From: Microbacterium sp. ET2
GTDB lineage: Bacteria > Actinomycetota > Actinomycetes > Actinomycetales > Microbacteriaceae
Direction of reading: 5' to 3'
DNA: 64,000 nucleotides
NCBI RefSeq assembly: GCF_030347395.1
Contig: NZ_CP128170.1
Coordinates: forward strand, 2,418,001-2,482,000
Shown here: one piece after another, positions 1-9,086 of the stretch
How the letters are laid out: the number at the start of each line of letters is the position of its first letter
Numbering within the stretch: position 1 is the stretch's first letter
The notes under the pieces: model-generated
Told to the model about the DNA's origin: nothing
Seen by the model: only the letters and a program-made list of their open reading frames with translations
Database searches by the model: none
Translations under genes and position numbers: made by a program

Positions 1-1
1 A

Positions 2-1069
2 TTCGAAGACGCCCGCGCACGGGTGGCCTCGTTCGTGGGCGCGGCAGCCGATGAGATCGTGTGGGCCGAGAACGCCACCGACGCGATCAACATGATCGCG
101 CTCGGCATGTCGGATGCCGCGCTCGGCCTCGGCGGCGATGACGCCGGCGCCCGGTTCGGCCTCGGGCCCGGGGACGAGATCGTCGTCACGGAGGCCGAGC
201 ACCACGCGAACCTCATCCCGTGGCAGCGTCTCGCGGCGCGCACCGGCGCAGCCCTTCGCTGGGTCCCGGTCGACGACGACGGTCTGTGGCACACCGACGC
301 CCTCGCGGCCGTGGTCACACCGCGCACCCGGGTCATCGCCTTCGCCCACGTCTCCAATGTCACCGGCATGATCGCCCCCATCGCCGATGTCGTCGGCCTC
401 GCCCAGCGCGTCGGCGCGCTGACGGTGCTCGATGCGTGCCAGTCGGTGCCGCATCATCCGGTTGCTTTCTCTGCGCTCGGCGTCGATTTCGCCGCGTTCT
501 CGGCCCACAAGATGCTCGGCCCCACCGGCATCGGCGCGCTCTGGGGTCGCAAGGATCTGCTCGACCTGCTGCCGCCCGCCCGCACCGGCGGATCCACGAT
601 CACCACGGTGACGATGGAGTCGGCCGAATTCCTCCCCGCACCGAACCGCTTCGAGGCGGGCACCCAGCCGGTGAGCCAGGCGGTCGGATTCGCCGCGGCA
701 TCCGATTTCCTGCAGGCGATCGGGATGCCGGCGGTCGCGGACCATGAGCACGAGATGACCGGCCTGCTCGTCGACGCCGTCGCTCACACGCCGGGTGTGC
801 GCCTGGTCGGTGTGCCGGCCGGGGCCGAGCGCGGGCCGCTGGCGAGCTTCATCGTCGACGGTGTCCACGCGCACGACGTGGGCCAGTTCCTCGACGACCG
901 CGGGATCACCGTGCGCACGGGACACCACTGCGCTCAGCCCCTTCATCGCCGTCTCGGGGTGGCGGCGACCACCCGGGCGAGCGCCTACGTCTACACCGAC
1001 GCCGCCGAGGTGGCGCGGTTCGCCGACGCGCTCGCCGAGGTGCGCCCCTTCTTCGGAGCCGACCGGTGA
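2..1069 (+). CDS. sufS: Cysteine desulfurase SufS, 5'-truncated by window edge
   Basis: PLP-dependent class V aminotransferase that removes sulfur from cysteine and passes it as persulfide to the Fe-S assembly machinery in the cytoplasm. The frame is open from base 2 (FEDARARVASF...), so the GTG at 23 is internal and roughly the first 60 residues lie outside the window. Numbering from that GTG, the PLP lysine is K163 in FSAHKMLGPTG and the catalytic cysteine is C303 in RTGHHCAQP; EHHANLIPWQ is a typical SufS segment. The gene overlaps the next one by GTGA, so it is translationally coupled to sufU, the usual sulfur acceptor in Gram-positives. The rest of the suf operon is presumably upstream. 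Confidence 0.93.
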   Translation, partial: FEDARARVASFVGAAADEIVWAENATDAINMIALGMSDAALGLGGDDAGARFGLGPGDEIVVTEAEHHANLIPWQRLAARTGAALRWVPVDDDGLWHTDALAAVVTPRTRVIAFAHVSNVTGMIAPIADVVGLAQRVGALTVLDACQSVPHHPVAFSALGVDFAAFSAHKMLGPTGIGALWGRKDLLDLLPPARTGGSTITTVTMESAEFLPAPNRFEAGTQPVSQAVGFAAASDFLQAIGMPAVADHEHEMTGLLVDAVAHTPGVRLVGVPAGAERGPLASFIVDGVHAHDVGQFLDDRGITVRTGHHCAQPLHRRLGVAATTRASAYVYTDAAEVARFADALAEVRPFFGADR

Positions 1070-1500
1070 GCGATCTCGAGAGCCTGTACCGCGAGGTGAT
1101 CCTCGACCACTCTCGTGACCCCGAGGGGCGCGGCGACGTCTCGGGCTTCGCCGTCACCCATCACGAGCTCAACCCGTCTTGCGGCGACGAGATCACCCTC
1201 GGCCTCGCCGTCGAGGACGGCGTCGTGAGCGGGTTGGCCTGGGAAGGGCAGGGCTGCAGCATCTCGATGGCGTCGGCGTCGGTGATGTCGGGCCTGCTGA
1301 GGGGTGCCGACGTCGAAACGGCACGGGCGCTCATCGAGGACTTCCGCACCATGCTGCGCTCGCCGGGTGTCGAGCCGCCCGAACGTCTTGAAGACGCCGC
1401 CGCCTTTCACGGCGTCGCCCGCTACGTCATGCGGGTGAAGTGCGCGATGCTCGGCTGGGTCGCCGCCGAGGCGTGCCTGCTGCGGGCGAGCGCGGACTGA
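1066..1500 (+). CDS. sufU: SufU family Fe-S cluster assembly sulfur-transfer protein
   Basis: A 144-residue SufU-type protein that accepts persulfide sulfur from SufS for the SufBCD scaffold. The zinc/sulfur ligands are all visible: C39 and D41 in NPSCGDE, C64 in GQGCSIS and C126 in RVKCAML. The GTG start overlaps the sufS stop codon, which fixes the start and indicates a shared mRNA. The insertion between the second and third ligands is of the SufU rather than the IscU type. Nothing downstream looks like a further suf gene, so sufU ends the operon here. Confidence 0.93.
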   Translation: MSDLESLYREVILDHSRDPEGRGDVSGFAVTHHELNPSCGDEITLGLAVEDGVVSGLAWEGQGCSISMASASVMSGLLRGADVETARALIEDFRTMLRSPGVEPPERLEDAAAFHGVARYVMRVKCAMLGWVAAEACLLRASAD

Positions 1501-1531
1501 CGCACCCCTCGAAATCCCTGGATCGGCGATT

Positions 1532-1537
1532 TAGGGT
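1532..1537 (+). promoter_or_regulatory. -10 element TAGGGT, leaderless-type promoter
   Basis: TAGGGT ends 6 bases before the ATG at 1544. Transcription from such a position would begin at or next to the start codon, and no Shine-Dalgarno is present, so a leaderless mRNA is inferred. Confidence 0.5.
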
Positions 1538-1543
1538 CGATGT

Positions 1544-2425
1544 ATGGCGCACGGGCAGCGGCCGTCGGCGGTGAGCATCGGTGCCCGGCGGCGCGCAGAG
1601 CTGGCGGTCGCGGGTGCGGTTCTCGCGCTGGTCGCCCTGGTCTTCGTAGTTCCCACGAGTGAGGATGCAGCGGGCGGAGAGGCCGTCGCGACCGACGCTC
1701 CCCGTTCCATCGAGCCGGACGGCTCTGGCGAGCCACACCAATCCGCCGCTCACGCGCTCGGCCCTTTCTCGACGCCGTCGCCGACGCGCCGGCCCGACCT
1801 CAGTCCGTCCGCCGAGCCCGAGCCGCCCCGGCGGGCGGCCTTCATGGGCGATTCCTACACCCAGGGCGGTGGGGCGGAATTGCACGCGCACCGGTGGAGC
1901 ACTCTCGCCGCCGACGATCTCGGGTGGGTGGAGGTGAACCTGGGGCTCGGCGGCACGGGGTTCGTGACGACCAACAGCTGGCGGGGATGCGGCCGGCAGT
2001 ACTGCCCGACCTACGTCGAGATGGTCGCCGAGGTCGTCGCCGCGTCTCCTGACGTCGTCGTGGTCGCGGGTGGGCAGAACGACTTCGGCACCTTCGTCCG
2101 CGACCCCGAGCGTGTGCGTGCGGCCGTGTGGCAGACGTTCACCTCGTTGGGGGCAGCCCTTCCCGACGCCGATATCGTCGCCGTCGGACCGTCCACGCCG
2201 TGGGAGGTCGATGACGTCGCGCGCGGTCTCGACGCCGTCGTTCAGGAGGCAGCCGAGGCGGTCGGGGCGTCCTACATCAGCATGCTCGAGCCGAATGTCA
2301 TCGACCCGGCGTTCTCCCTCGGCGATGGGCATGTCGGAAACGACGGGCACCGGGCCATCGCCGACCGGGTCGTCGAGCATCTGCGGTCCCCCCAACCGGC
2401 CGGCATCCCTCGCGTGCCTGTGTGA
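1544..2425 (+). CDS. Exported SGNH/GDSL-family hydrolase
   Basis: A 293-residue protein with a membrane anchor or uncleaved signal at about residues 22-37, a Pro/Ser-rich spacer, and an SGNH hydrolase domain from about residue 100. The blocks are visible in order: GDSYT with the nucleophilic Ser, the block II Gly in LGLGGTG, the block III Asn in GGQNDF, and the C-terminal Asp/His in GDGHVGNDGH. The catalytic domain should lie outside the membrane. Substrate is unknown; family members deacetylate carbohydrates or cleave lipid esters. It stands alone between sufU and coaBC with its own promoter-like element. Confidence 0.85.
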   Translation: MAHGQRPSAVSIGARRRAELAVAGAVLALVALVFVVPTSEDAAGGEAVATDAPRSIEPDGSGEPHQSAAHALGPFSTPSPTRRPDLSPSAEPEPPRRAAFMGDSYTQGGGAELHAHRWSTLAADDLGWVEVNLGLGGTGFVTTNSWRGCGRQYCPTYVEMVAEVVAASPDVVVVAGGQNDFGTFVRDPERVRAAVWQTFTSLGAALPDADIVAVGPSTPWEVDDVARGLDAVVQEAAEAVGASYISMLEPNVIDPAFSLGDGHVGNDGHRAIADRVVEHLRSPQPAGIPRVPV

Positions 2426-2494
2426 CGAGGCACGCTGCGAGAGTGGAGTCGGCGTGACCTGTCGCTCGGCCGTCGGCCGTCGGCTGGTCCCGCG

Positions 2495-3730
2495 TCAGGT
2501 GCCGCGCACTGCGAGCACCGCGTCCCACAGCGCCTCGGCCGTCTCGCGCTTGGTGCCCGACACGGTCGCGAGCACCGCGCCGTCGGCTCCGATCAGGCTC
2601 AGTGTGTTGTCCGTCGACTCGAAGCCCTTCGTCCAACCGACCTCATTGAGAGCGAGGATATCGACCCCCTTGCGCTCACGCTTGCGGCGGGCGCGCTCGA
2701 TTCGGATGTCGGGGTCGGGTTCGGTCTCCGCCGCGAACCCGACGATGGTCTGTCCCGTGCGACGGGCCGCCGTCGTGGCTGCGAGGACGTCGGCGGTTTC
2801 CACGAGCGTCAGGTGCAGCGCGCCGTCGGTGCTGTCTTTGGAGATCTTCGTCTCCGACGCATCCTCGACCCGGTAGTCGGCGACGGCCGCGGCCATCACG
2901 ATGACGTCTGCGGATGGTGCGAGACGCGCTACGGCGTCGCCGAGCTCGGCGGCCGTTCCGGCACGCTCGAGGGTGATCGAGCGGTGTGCGGATGCTTCCC
3001 GGAGGACGTCCGAGTCGACGTGAGCGAGAACCACCGTGACCTCCGCGCCTCGGTCGGCCGCAGCCGTGGCGACGGCGATCCCCTGTTTTCCGCTGGAGCG
3101 ATTTCCGATGTAGCGGACCGGGTCGATCGGTTCTCGCGTCCCGCCCGCCGTCACCAGAACACGGACGCCGTCGAGGGATTTCGCTCGGGTTCCTTCCGGA
3201 TCCTCGCCGGCGAGCAGCCCGGCGACATAGGCGTGGATGGCGTCGGGTTCCGACATCCGCCCTGGTCCGACATCACCCCCTGTGAGCGCCCCGCTGTCGG
3301 GGCCGATGACGTGCACGCCGCGGGCGCGCAGCACCTCGACGTTCTGCGTCGTCGCCGGGTGGCGCCACATCTCGGTGTGCATGGCCGGCGCGACGACGAC
3401 CGGCGCCGTGGTGGCCAGTAGGCTCGTTCCCAGCAGGTCGTCGGCCAGACCCGCGGCGAACTTCGCGAGGAAGTTGGCGGTCGCGGGCGCCACGACGATG
3501 AGATCGGCCTGCTGGCCGAGCGCGACGTGTCTCACCTGGGCGACGTCGTCGTGTACCGAGGTGGTGACGGGGTGACGGCTGATGGCTTCCCACGTGGGAC
3601 GACCGACGAAGCGGAGCGCATCCTCGGTCGGGATGACGTGCACCTCATGACCGTCGAGGACGAGTGCCCGCACGAGGTGGACGGTCTTGTACGCGGCGAT
3701 GCCGCCGGTGACCCCCACGAGGACGAACAT
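2495..3730 (-). CDS. coaBC: Bifunctional CoaBC (phosphopantothenoylcysteine decarboxylase/synthetase)
   Basis: A 411-residue bifunctional enzyme of coenzyme A biosynthesis. The N-terminal flavoprotein decarboxylase half (CoaC) has the FMN-binding GVTGGIAAYK start, PATANFLAKFAAGLADDLL, and the PAMHTEMW segment with the conserved active-site His/Asn region. The C-terminal CTP-dependent synthetase half (CoaB) has VLVTAGGTREPIDPVR and the RSSGKQG loop. Full length for the family. The ATG at 3730 lies 6 bases after CAGACT on the minus strand, another probable leaderless start. It is divergent from the NRDE gene at 3766, with only 35 bases between. Confidence 0.95.
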   Translation of the reverse strand: MFVLVGVTGGIAAYKTVHLVRALVLDGHEVHVIPTEDALRFVGRPTWEAISRHPVTTSVHDDVAQVRHVALGQQADLIVVAPATANFLAKFAAGLADDLLGTSLLATTAPVVVAPAMHTEMWRHPATTQNVEVLRARGVHVIGPDSGALTGGDVGPGRMSEPDAIHAYVAGLLAGEDPEGTRAKSLDGVRVLVTAGGTREPIDPVRYIGNRSSGKQGIAVATAAADRGAEVTVVLAHVDSDVLREASAHRSITLERAGTAAELGDAVARLAPSADVIVMAAAVADYRVEDASETKISKDSTDGALHLTLVETADVLAATTAARRTGQTIVGFAAETEPDPDIRIERARRKRERKGVDILALNEVGWTKGFESTDNTLSLIGADGAVLATVSGTKRETAEALWDAVLAVRGT

Positions 3731-3765
3731 GGCTCGAGTCTGGCACGCCTGACCGGAGGCATCGC

Positions 3766-4464
3766 ATGTGCACGGTGATCATCTCGGTCCCCGAGACGTC
3801 AGGCGGCGGGGCGGTGCGCCTCCTCGCCGTCCGCGATGAAGACCCCGATCGGCCGTGGAACCGGCTGGGGCCCTGGTGGGACGACGCCTATGAGGGCGTC
3901 GTCGGGATACGCGACGTCCGGGCGGGCGGCGCGTGGATGGCGGCGGACCCGGTCGCTCGCCGCGTCGCCGTGCTCCTGAACCGCCATGACCTCTCCGATC
4001 GTCCGGACAGCGCGGTGCACACCCGGGGATCGGTCGCACTGGAGTCTGTGGCCGGCCGCTCACCGGCGGGGGCGCCGATGACCCGTGGCTTCAATCTCGT
4101 CGAAGTCACCGGCCGCCGCGCGCGCGTCGTGTCGTGGGACGGACTGATCCTCTCGGCGACCGAGCTCGCTACCGGCGTCCACATGGTCGCGCACGACGAC
4201 GTCGACGACCAGCGCTCACCGCGCATCGCACGGTGGCTCGCGGATTTCCGCGCCGCTTCTCCCGACGAATGGATGACGGTCCTCGACCGTTCTGCCGAGC
4301 TCGACCCTGCCGACCCGGCGGCGATCATCCGAAGGGACAGCTACGAGGGCATCCGCTCGTACTCACTGGTCGTCGTGTCGGCGGTGGTCGACGATGACGG
4401 TGTCGACGTTCACGATGCGCCCCTTGCCGACCCGGGTCACTGGCCGCCTATCGCAGGATCATGA
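3766..4464 (+). CDS. NRDE (TANGO2-like) family protein
   Basis: A 232-residue protein beginning MCTVIISV, with the Cys2 and RDE (AVRDEDPDRPW) hallmarks of the NRDE/TANGO2 family, which has an Ntn-hydrolase-like layout. The biochemical role of bacterial members is not established; haem or lipid handling has been proposed for eukaryotic homologues. A GGAGG Shine-Dalgarno 6 bases upstream supports the ATG. Its 3' end overlaps the convergent SDR gene by 6 bases. Confidence 0.85.
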   Translation: MCTVIISVPETSGGGAVRLLAVRDEDPDRPWNRLGPWWDDAYEGVVGIRDVRAGGAWMAADPVARRVAVLLNRHDLSDRPDSAVHTRGSVALESVAGRSPAGAPMTRGFNLVEVTGRRARVVSWDGLILSATELATGVHMVAHDDVDDQRSPRIARWLADFRAASPDEWMTVLDRSAELDPADPAAIIRRDSYEGIRSYSLVVVSAVVDDDGVDVHDAPLADPGHWPPIAGS

Positions 4465-5358
4465 CGGTGCCGTCACCGCACCGCGCGCGCCGGCGGAGGA
4501 CTCCTCCGCAGCCAGCCGATCGGCGGGGGTGACGCCGAACACGCGGTGCACCGCGGCGTCGAACACGCGGTCGGGCAGCAGCCAGCGCGCGAACACGATC
4601 GCTTTCGCAGCGAAGGGCACGGTGTAGCGGATCCGCGGCTTCGCGGCATCCACGGCCCGCCCGATCGCCTCGGCGACGACTGCCGGACCCGCCGCACTCT
4701 CCGTGTCTGCCGCGGTCAGCGCCCGCACGAGCGCGTGCGCCTGGGGTCCGTACGCGGTCTCGCCCGAGACCTCGAGGGCGCTCCGCCGCGAGATCTCGTT
4801 CCACTCGGTACGGATCGCCCCGGGCCGGATGAGCACCACCCGCACCCCGTGCGGCTCGACCTCGACTCGCAGGGAGTTGCTCAGCCCCTCCACGGCGTAC
4901 TTCGTCGCGTGGTACCAGGCGCCCAGCGGCTCGTAGATGCGTCCGCCGATCGAGGAGATGTTGACGATCGTGCCGCGGCGTTGGCGGCGCATCGTCGGCA
5001 GCACCAGCTGGGTGAGTCGCGCGAGGCCGAAGATGTTCACCTCGAACTGGCGTCGGGCCTCGTCGATCGGCACGTCTTCGACGGCGCCGTAGGAGCCGTA
5101 TCCGGCGTTGTTGACCAGCACGTCGATGCGTCCCTGATCGTTGAGGATGCCGGTGACGGCCGCCGTCATGGACTCGTCGTCGGTGACATCCAGATGGATG
5201 ACGCGGGCGCCGTGATCGGCGAGGTGGGCCATGCGCTCCACCCGCCGTGCCCCGGCATAGACGACGAACCCGCGGCTGATCAGTTCGAGGACGGTGGCCT
5301 CTCCGATTCCCGAGGATGCTCCGGTGACCAAGGCGACGCGTGAATCCATAGGGAACAC
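4459..5358 (-). CDS. SDR family oxidoreductase
   Basis: A 299-residue classical short-chain dehydrogenase. TGASSGIG near the N-terminus binds NAD(P), the NNAG motif follows, and the catalytic Ser (NISSIGG) and YHATK carry the Ser-Tyr-Lys triad. The C-terminal extension of about 60 residues is common in the DltE/retinol-dehydrogenase-like branch. Substrate unknown. The start could be the ATG at 5358 or the one at 5349 (MDSRVALVTG); the latter better fits the family N-terminus. It is paralogous to the SDR at 10103. Confidence 0.88.
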   Translation of the reverse strand: MFPMDSRVALVTGASSGIGEATVLELISRGFVVYAGARRVERMAHLADHGARVIHLDVTDDESMTAAVTGILNDQGRIDVLVNNAGYGSYGAVEDVPIDEARRQFEVNIFGLARLTQLVLPTMRRQRRGTIVNISSIGGRIYEPLGAWYHATKYAVEGLSNSLRVEVEPHGVRVVLIRPGAIRTEWNEISRRSALEVSGETAYGPQAHALVRALTAADTESAAGPAVVAEAIGRAVDAAKPRIRYTVPFAAKAIVFARWLLPDRVFDAAVHRVFGVTPADRLAAEESSAGARGAVTAPS

Positions 5359-5424
5359 ACAACCAGGTGCTCCTGCATGTCTCCTCCGCGGATCTGGTGC
5401 GTTTGCCTAGCTGACAACGCCCCG

Positions 5425-6102
5425 TCAGCAGCCTCCTGAGCCCGCGGCATCCGTCTCCTCGGGAGCGCCCTCCGCACCCGCGCCGTCCGCACCCGCGAGC
5501 TCCGCGACCATCGCCTCTGCGGCGGGCCAGTACGGCGCGTAGTGGTCGGGCTCGGCGTTGATCTGCGTGCGGTGGGCGACGAGCGTCGGCTCCATCGCCA
5601 GGCGCTCGGGCTCGGGCACCTCCTCGAGCATCGCCCGGTAGAACATCGTCGCCGCGGTGTACGGATCCATGCGCGCGTCGCGCGGACCCCACTCGTCCTG
5701 CTGCTGGAAGAGGCCGACCGAGGTCGTGGGGCTGCCGTCGGGGTTTCGCACTCCGCTGGTCTCCCAGTCGCCGTAGTCGAGATTCTCGAGCGACGACTCG
5801 CCCATCGCGGTCATCACGGCAATGGTCTGGTCGCGCTCCGAGAGCCCCAGATCCTGTCCCGCCCGGATGACGGTGGCGGCGTTCTCGCGCTGCTCAGCGG
5901 TCCACGTGCGGCACTCGGGGGCGCTCTCGCGGGGCGAGAACAGCACCACGACGGCGATCGCGGCGACGACCGCGACGGTGACCAGACCTGCGAGCACGGT
6001 CTGGATTCGGGATGCCGCAGAGGAGCGCACCCGCACATCGTGGCATCCGTTCCTGAGATCCACCCGGCGGGCAGGGGTTCGCCGGCTGTTCTCCCCGACC
6101 AC
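5425..6102 (-). CDS. Membrane-anchored lysozyme/transglycosylase-like protein
   Basis: A 225-residue protein with one transmembrane segment at about residues 35-56 and an extracytoplasmic domain containing AVMTAMGESSL, NLDYGDW and SVGLFQQQDEWG. This arrangement (catalytic-type Glu, then the S-x-GLFQQ block) is that of lysozyme-like proteins widespread in actinobacteria. A peptidoglycan-cleaving or -binding role is inferred. The start is uncertain: the listed GTG at 6102 has no ribosome-binding site, and in-frame GTG codons closer to the membrane segment are alternatives. It is divergent from the acyltransferase at 6117, whose -10 element lies only 2 bases upstream of this start codon. Confidence 0.7.
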   Translation of the reverse strand: MVGENSRRTPARRVDLRNGCHDVRVRSSAASRIQTVLAGLVTVAVVAAIAVVVLFSPRESAPECRTWTAEQRENAATVIRAGQDLGLSERDQTIAVMTAMGESSLENLDYGDWETSGVRNPDGSPTTSVGLFQQQDEWGPRDARMDPYTAATMFYRAMLEEVPEPERLAMEPTLVAHRTQINAEPDHYAPYWPAAEAMVAELAGADGAGAEGAPEETDAAGSGGC

Positions 6103-6103
6103 C

Positions 6104-6109
6104 TAGACT
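6104..6109 (+). promoter_or_regulatory. -10 element TAGACT, leaderless-type promoter
   Basis: TAGACT ends 7 bases before the GTG at 6117, with no Shine-Dalgarno. It also constrains the true start of the divergent gene ending at 6102. Confidence 0.5.
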
Positions 6110-6116
6110 GCGCCGC

Positions 6117-8129
6117 GTGGCAGCCACCGGCACGGCATCGCCTGCGGGTTTCCGCGGCGACATCCAGGGTCTTCGTGCCGTCGCCGTGGGCGCGGTGGTG
6201 CTGTATCACGCCGGGGTGCCGTTCCTCCCGGGCGGTTTCATCGGGGTCGACGTCTTCTTCGTCATCTCGGGGTTCCTCATCACCACCCACCTCCTGGCTG
6301 AGCTCGACCGTGAGGGTCGGGTGCGCTTCGCGCGCTTCTACGCCCGGCGCGCGCGCCGCATCCTGCCTGCGGCCTTCGTCGTGATCGCCGCCTCCGTCGT
6401 GGCGGCAGTCATCTGGTACCCGCCGCTTCTCATGGGGGAGGTGTGGAAGGATGCCGTGGCCACCGCGCTCTACGTGCCCAACTACCTCTTCGCGGTGGAG
6501 GGCACCGACTACCTCGCTGAGCAGACGCCGTCGCTGTTCCAGCACTACTGGTCGCTCGGCGTCGAGGAGCAGTTCTACCTCCTCTGGCCGGTCGTCCTCG
6601 CCGGTGCGGCGGCGTTCACCCGCACGCGACGCTGCCTGTTCGTCGTCCTCGCCGTCCTCGTCGCCGTGTCCTTCGCCGGCGGCGTCGTCCAGACGTACAG
6701 CGACCAGCCGTGGGCGTTCTTCTCCCTCCCCACCCGGGCGTGGGAGCTCGGCGCAGGCGGGCTGCTCGCACTCGCGGTGAGCCGCGGCATCCGCATTCCC
6801 GCCCGCCTCGCACCTGCCGCCGGCTGGATCGGGCTCGCGGGCATCGTCGCGGTGGCCGTGCTGTTCGACGCGGGCACCGTCTTCCCCGGCGTCGCGGCGG
6901 CGCTGCCGGTCGCGGCCACCCTGCTCGTCATCCTCGCGGGAAGCACGCCCGTGCGGGGCGGGCCGGGGGCCGTGCTGTCGACGCGCGGGATGCTGTTCGT
7001 CGGCGCGATCTCGTACTCGCTCTACCTGGTGCACTGGCCGGCGCTCCTCGTTCCGCAGGCGGCGTCGGGCTTCACCGCGTCGCTGCCGCTCCCCGTCGCG
7101 CTCGGTATCGCGGCGCTCTGCGTGCCGGCGGCGTGGGTCCTTCATCGGATCGTCGAGAACCCGGTCCGTCGTATGCCGTGGCTCGTCGCCGCGCGACCGC
7201 GCCGGTCGCTGGTGGCGGCGCTCGCCGGGTCGGCGGCGTGCGTGCTCCTCGCCTCGGCAGCCGCTGCCACGGCGAGCGCCGCGCCGCTGCGGACCGGCGA
7301 CGTCGCCTCTTCCGAGGTCGCCGCCCCGCCCGCCGCCACTTCCTTCGTCCCCTCCAACGTCACCCCCGACCTTCGCGACGTGCTCGACGACGAGCCCGTC
7401 ATCTACGCCGACGGCTGCGTCGACGACTACCACTCGGCCGAAGCGAAGGGATGTCTCTACGGCGACGTCGATGCCCCCCGCATCGTGCTCTTCGGCGACT
7501 CGCACGCCGCCAGCTGGTTCCCGGCCGTCGCCGGTGCCGCCGAGGCCCACGGCTACGCGCTGCAGGTCTTCACCAAGGCGTCGTGCCGATCACTGGAGAT
7601 GCCCCAGGAGCGCGACGGAGTGCCCTACGTCTCGTGCGACCAGTGGCGGGCCAAGGTGTTCGAGCGGCTCCGCGAAGACCCGCCCACCCTGGTGATCGTC
7701 GCCAACTACGCAGCGGCCGCCGACAACGTCGGTGCAGATCCCTGGCGCGAGGGACTCACCGGCACGCTCGATGCGATCGACGTGCCGGTGGTGATCCTCG
7801 CCGACAGCCCCGACCTGCGCACCCCGCCCGCGGTATGCCTCTCGGCGCATCTCACCGACACCGCCGCGTGCGGCGCGTCGGCGGACGAGGCCCTGCGCCC
7901 CGAGGTGCGGGGGATCGAGCGTGAGGTCGCCGCTGCCGAGGGCGCGGAGGTCATCGACCTCGCCCGATACTTCTGCGACGAGATGTGCGCGCCGATCATC
8001 GGCGACTCCGTCGTGTATCGCGACGCCCACCACCTCACCGCCACCTTCAGTGAGCGGCTGGCCCCGCCGCTCGCGCGTGAGCTCGCGCCGATCCTCGCGG
8101 GTGTCGAAGGATCGTCGCAGACAGGATGA
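6117..8129 (+). CDS. Acyltransferase 3 / SGNH fusion (OafB/OatA-type O-acetyltransferase)
   Basis: A 670-residue membrane enzyme. Residues about 1-370 form the multi-pass acyltransferase-3 domain, recognised by GDIQGLRAVAV, the YHAGVPFLPGGFIGVDVFFVISGFLIT block and FARFYARRARRILPA. The C-terminal 250 residues form an exported SGNH domain with FGDSHAASWFPAV and the DAHHLT Asp/His pair. Such proteins move acetyl groups across the membrane and onto cell-wall or surface polysaccharide. Specificity cannot be read from sequence. The gene is monocistronic, with a leaderless-type GTG start. Confidence 0.92.
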   Translation: MAATGTASPAGFRGDIQGLRAVAVGAVVLYHAGVPFLPGGFIGVDVFFVISGFLITTHLLAELDREGRVRFARFYARRARRILPAAFVVIAASVVAAVIWYPPLLMGEVWKDAVATALYVPNYLFAVEGTDYLAEQTPSLFQHYWSLGVEEQFYLLWPVVLAGAAAFTRTRRCLFVVLAVLVAVSFAGGVVQTYSDQPWAFFSLPTRAWELGAGGLLALAVSRGIRIPARLAPAAGWIGLAGIVAVAVLFDAGTVFPGVAAALPVAATLLVILAGSTPVRGGPGAVLSTRGMLFVGAISYSLYLVHWPALLVPQAASGFTASLPLPVALGIAALCVPAAWVLHRIVENPVRRMPWLVAARPRRSLVAALAGSAACVLLASAAAATASAAPLRTGDVASSEVAAPPAATSFVPSNVTPDLRDVLDDEPVIYADGCVDDYHSAEAKGCLYGDVDAPRIVLFGDSHAASWFPAVAGAAEAHGYALQVFTKASCRSLEMPQERDGVPYVSCDQWRAKVFERLREDPPTLVIVANYAAAADNVGADPWREGLTGTLDAIDVPVVILADSPDLRTPPAVCLSAHLTDTAACGASADEALRPEVRGIEREVAAAEGAEVIDLARYFCDEMCAPIIGDSVVYRDAHHLTATFSERLAPPLARELAPILAGVEGSSQTG

Positions 8130-8135
8130 GCCCGC

Positions 8136-8609
8136 TCAGAGCTCCCGGATGTAGCAGAGCATCCGGTAGTCCTCGCCGGGCTCGATATTCACAAAGCCGT
8201 GCCGCTCGTAGAACCGGCGGGTGTCGTGATCGATCTCGTCGACGTTGATGTGCATCTCGCCGGCCCCCCGACGGCGCGCCTCGTCGATCGCGGCGGTGAG
8301 GACCTGCGTGCCGATTCCCGCGTCACGAAGCGTCGGTCGCACGTACAGCTCCTCCAGTTGTGCCAGTGCACCTGGGTAGTAGGGAGTAGGGCGAAGCGTC
8401 AGGTACGCGAAGGCGATGGCCTCACCGTCTTCCTTCTCGGCCAGCACGACGAGCACGTCCTCTCGTGTCAGCAGATCGGTGAACCTCTCGCCGAAGAACT
8501 CCGCGCCGGGGGTTGCCGCCTCGAACTCGGTGTTGAAGTCGTGAAGCAGGGCGCCGACGGTCGCGGCATCCTGCTTCGTGGCGAAGCGGAGCGTGACCGA
8601 CGTCGACAT
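8136..8609 (-). CDS. GNAT family N-acetyltransferase
   Basis: A 157-residue GNAT protein using acetyl-CoA; the acceptor is unknown. Motif A is RPTLRDAGIGTQVLTAAI and motif B ends RRFYERHGFVNIEPG. I choose the ATG at 8609 (MSTSVTLRFATKQDA) because family homology begins there; an in-frame ATG at 8627 is possible. A much longer open frame reaching 8834 runs antisense into the neighbouring gene and is not credible. It is divergent from the MmcQ/YjbR gene. Confidence 0.87.
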   Translation of the reverse strand: MSTSVTLRFATKQDAATVGALLHDFNTEFEAATPGAEFFGERFTDLLTREDVLVVLAEKEDGEAIAFAYLTLRPTPYYPGALAQLEELYVRPTLRDAGIGTQVLTAAIDEARRRGAGEMHINVDEIDHDTRRFYERHGFVNIEPGEDYRMLCYIREL

Positions 8610-8642
8610 GCGCTCATCATTGCCCATGTCGTTCCCCGGCGG

Positions 8643-8648
8643 TACGGT
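8643..8648 (+). promoter_or_regulatory. -10 element TACGGT, leaderless-type promoter
   Basis: TACGGT ends 6 bases before the GTG at 8655, with no Shine-Dalgarno, and helps select that start. Confidence 0.45.
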
Positions 8649-8654
8649 GCCCCC

Positions 8655-9086
8655 GTGAGTCACCCGATCATGTTCGACGACGCGGATGCTGCGCTGCAGC
8701 GCATCCGCGAGATCTCCCTCGCCTTCCCGGGGGCGGCCGAGCGGGTCTCGCACGGACGGCCGAACTTCTTCACGACCAAGACGTTCTGCTACTACGGCGG
8801 GTCGGAGCGGGGCGATCACGTGGGCGCGCGGCACGACACCGCCATCCTCTTCCGGCCGGACCCCGCCGACGAGCCGGCCCTCCGGCAGGATGGGCGGTTC
8901 TGGGAACCGGCCTACCTCTGGCCGGCGGGATGGCTCGGTGTCGACCTCGCCGCCGCGGGCGGCGTCGACCGGGGCGGGGTCGACTGGGACGAAGTCGCCG
9001 AGTTGATCGACGCGTCGTACCGCGTGACGGCTCCGAAGAGGCTCGTCCGAGAGCTCGACGCTCTCAGCGGGCGAGGCTCTGGCTGA
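8655..9086 (+). CDS. MmcQ/YjbR family DNA-binding-like protein
   Basis: A 143-residue protein with the MmcQ/YjbR layout: SLAFPGAAERVSHGRPNFFT at the N-terminus, a central LFRPDPADEPAL segment, and the terminal VAELIDASYRVTAPKRL. The fold resembles CyaY-like DNA-binding proteins, but no function is established. The GTG at 8655 is chosen because homology starts there and a -10 element sits immediately upstream. Its last 23 bases overlap the 3' end of the convergent regulator gene. Confidence 0.85.
   Translation: MSHPIMFDDADAALQRIREISLAFPGAAERVSHGRPNFFTTKTFCYYGGSERGDHVGARHDTAILFRPDPADEPALRQDGRFWEPAYLWPAGWLGVDLAAAGGVDRGGVDWDEVAELIDASYRVTAPKRLVRELDALSGRGSG

Noticed and set aside
5814..7550. A 578-codon minus-strand frame over the acyltransferase gene
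   Set aside because: Antisense shadow of the acyltransferase; no recognisable domain.
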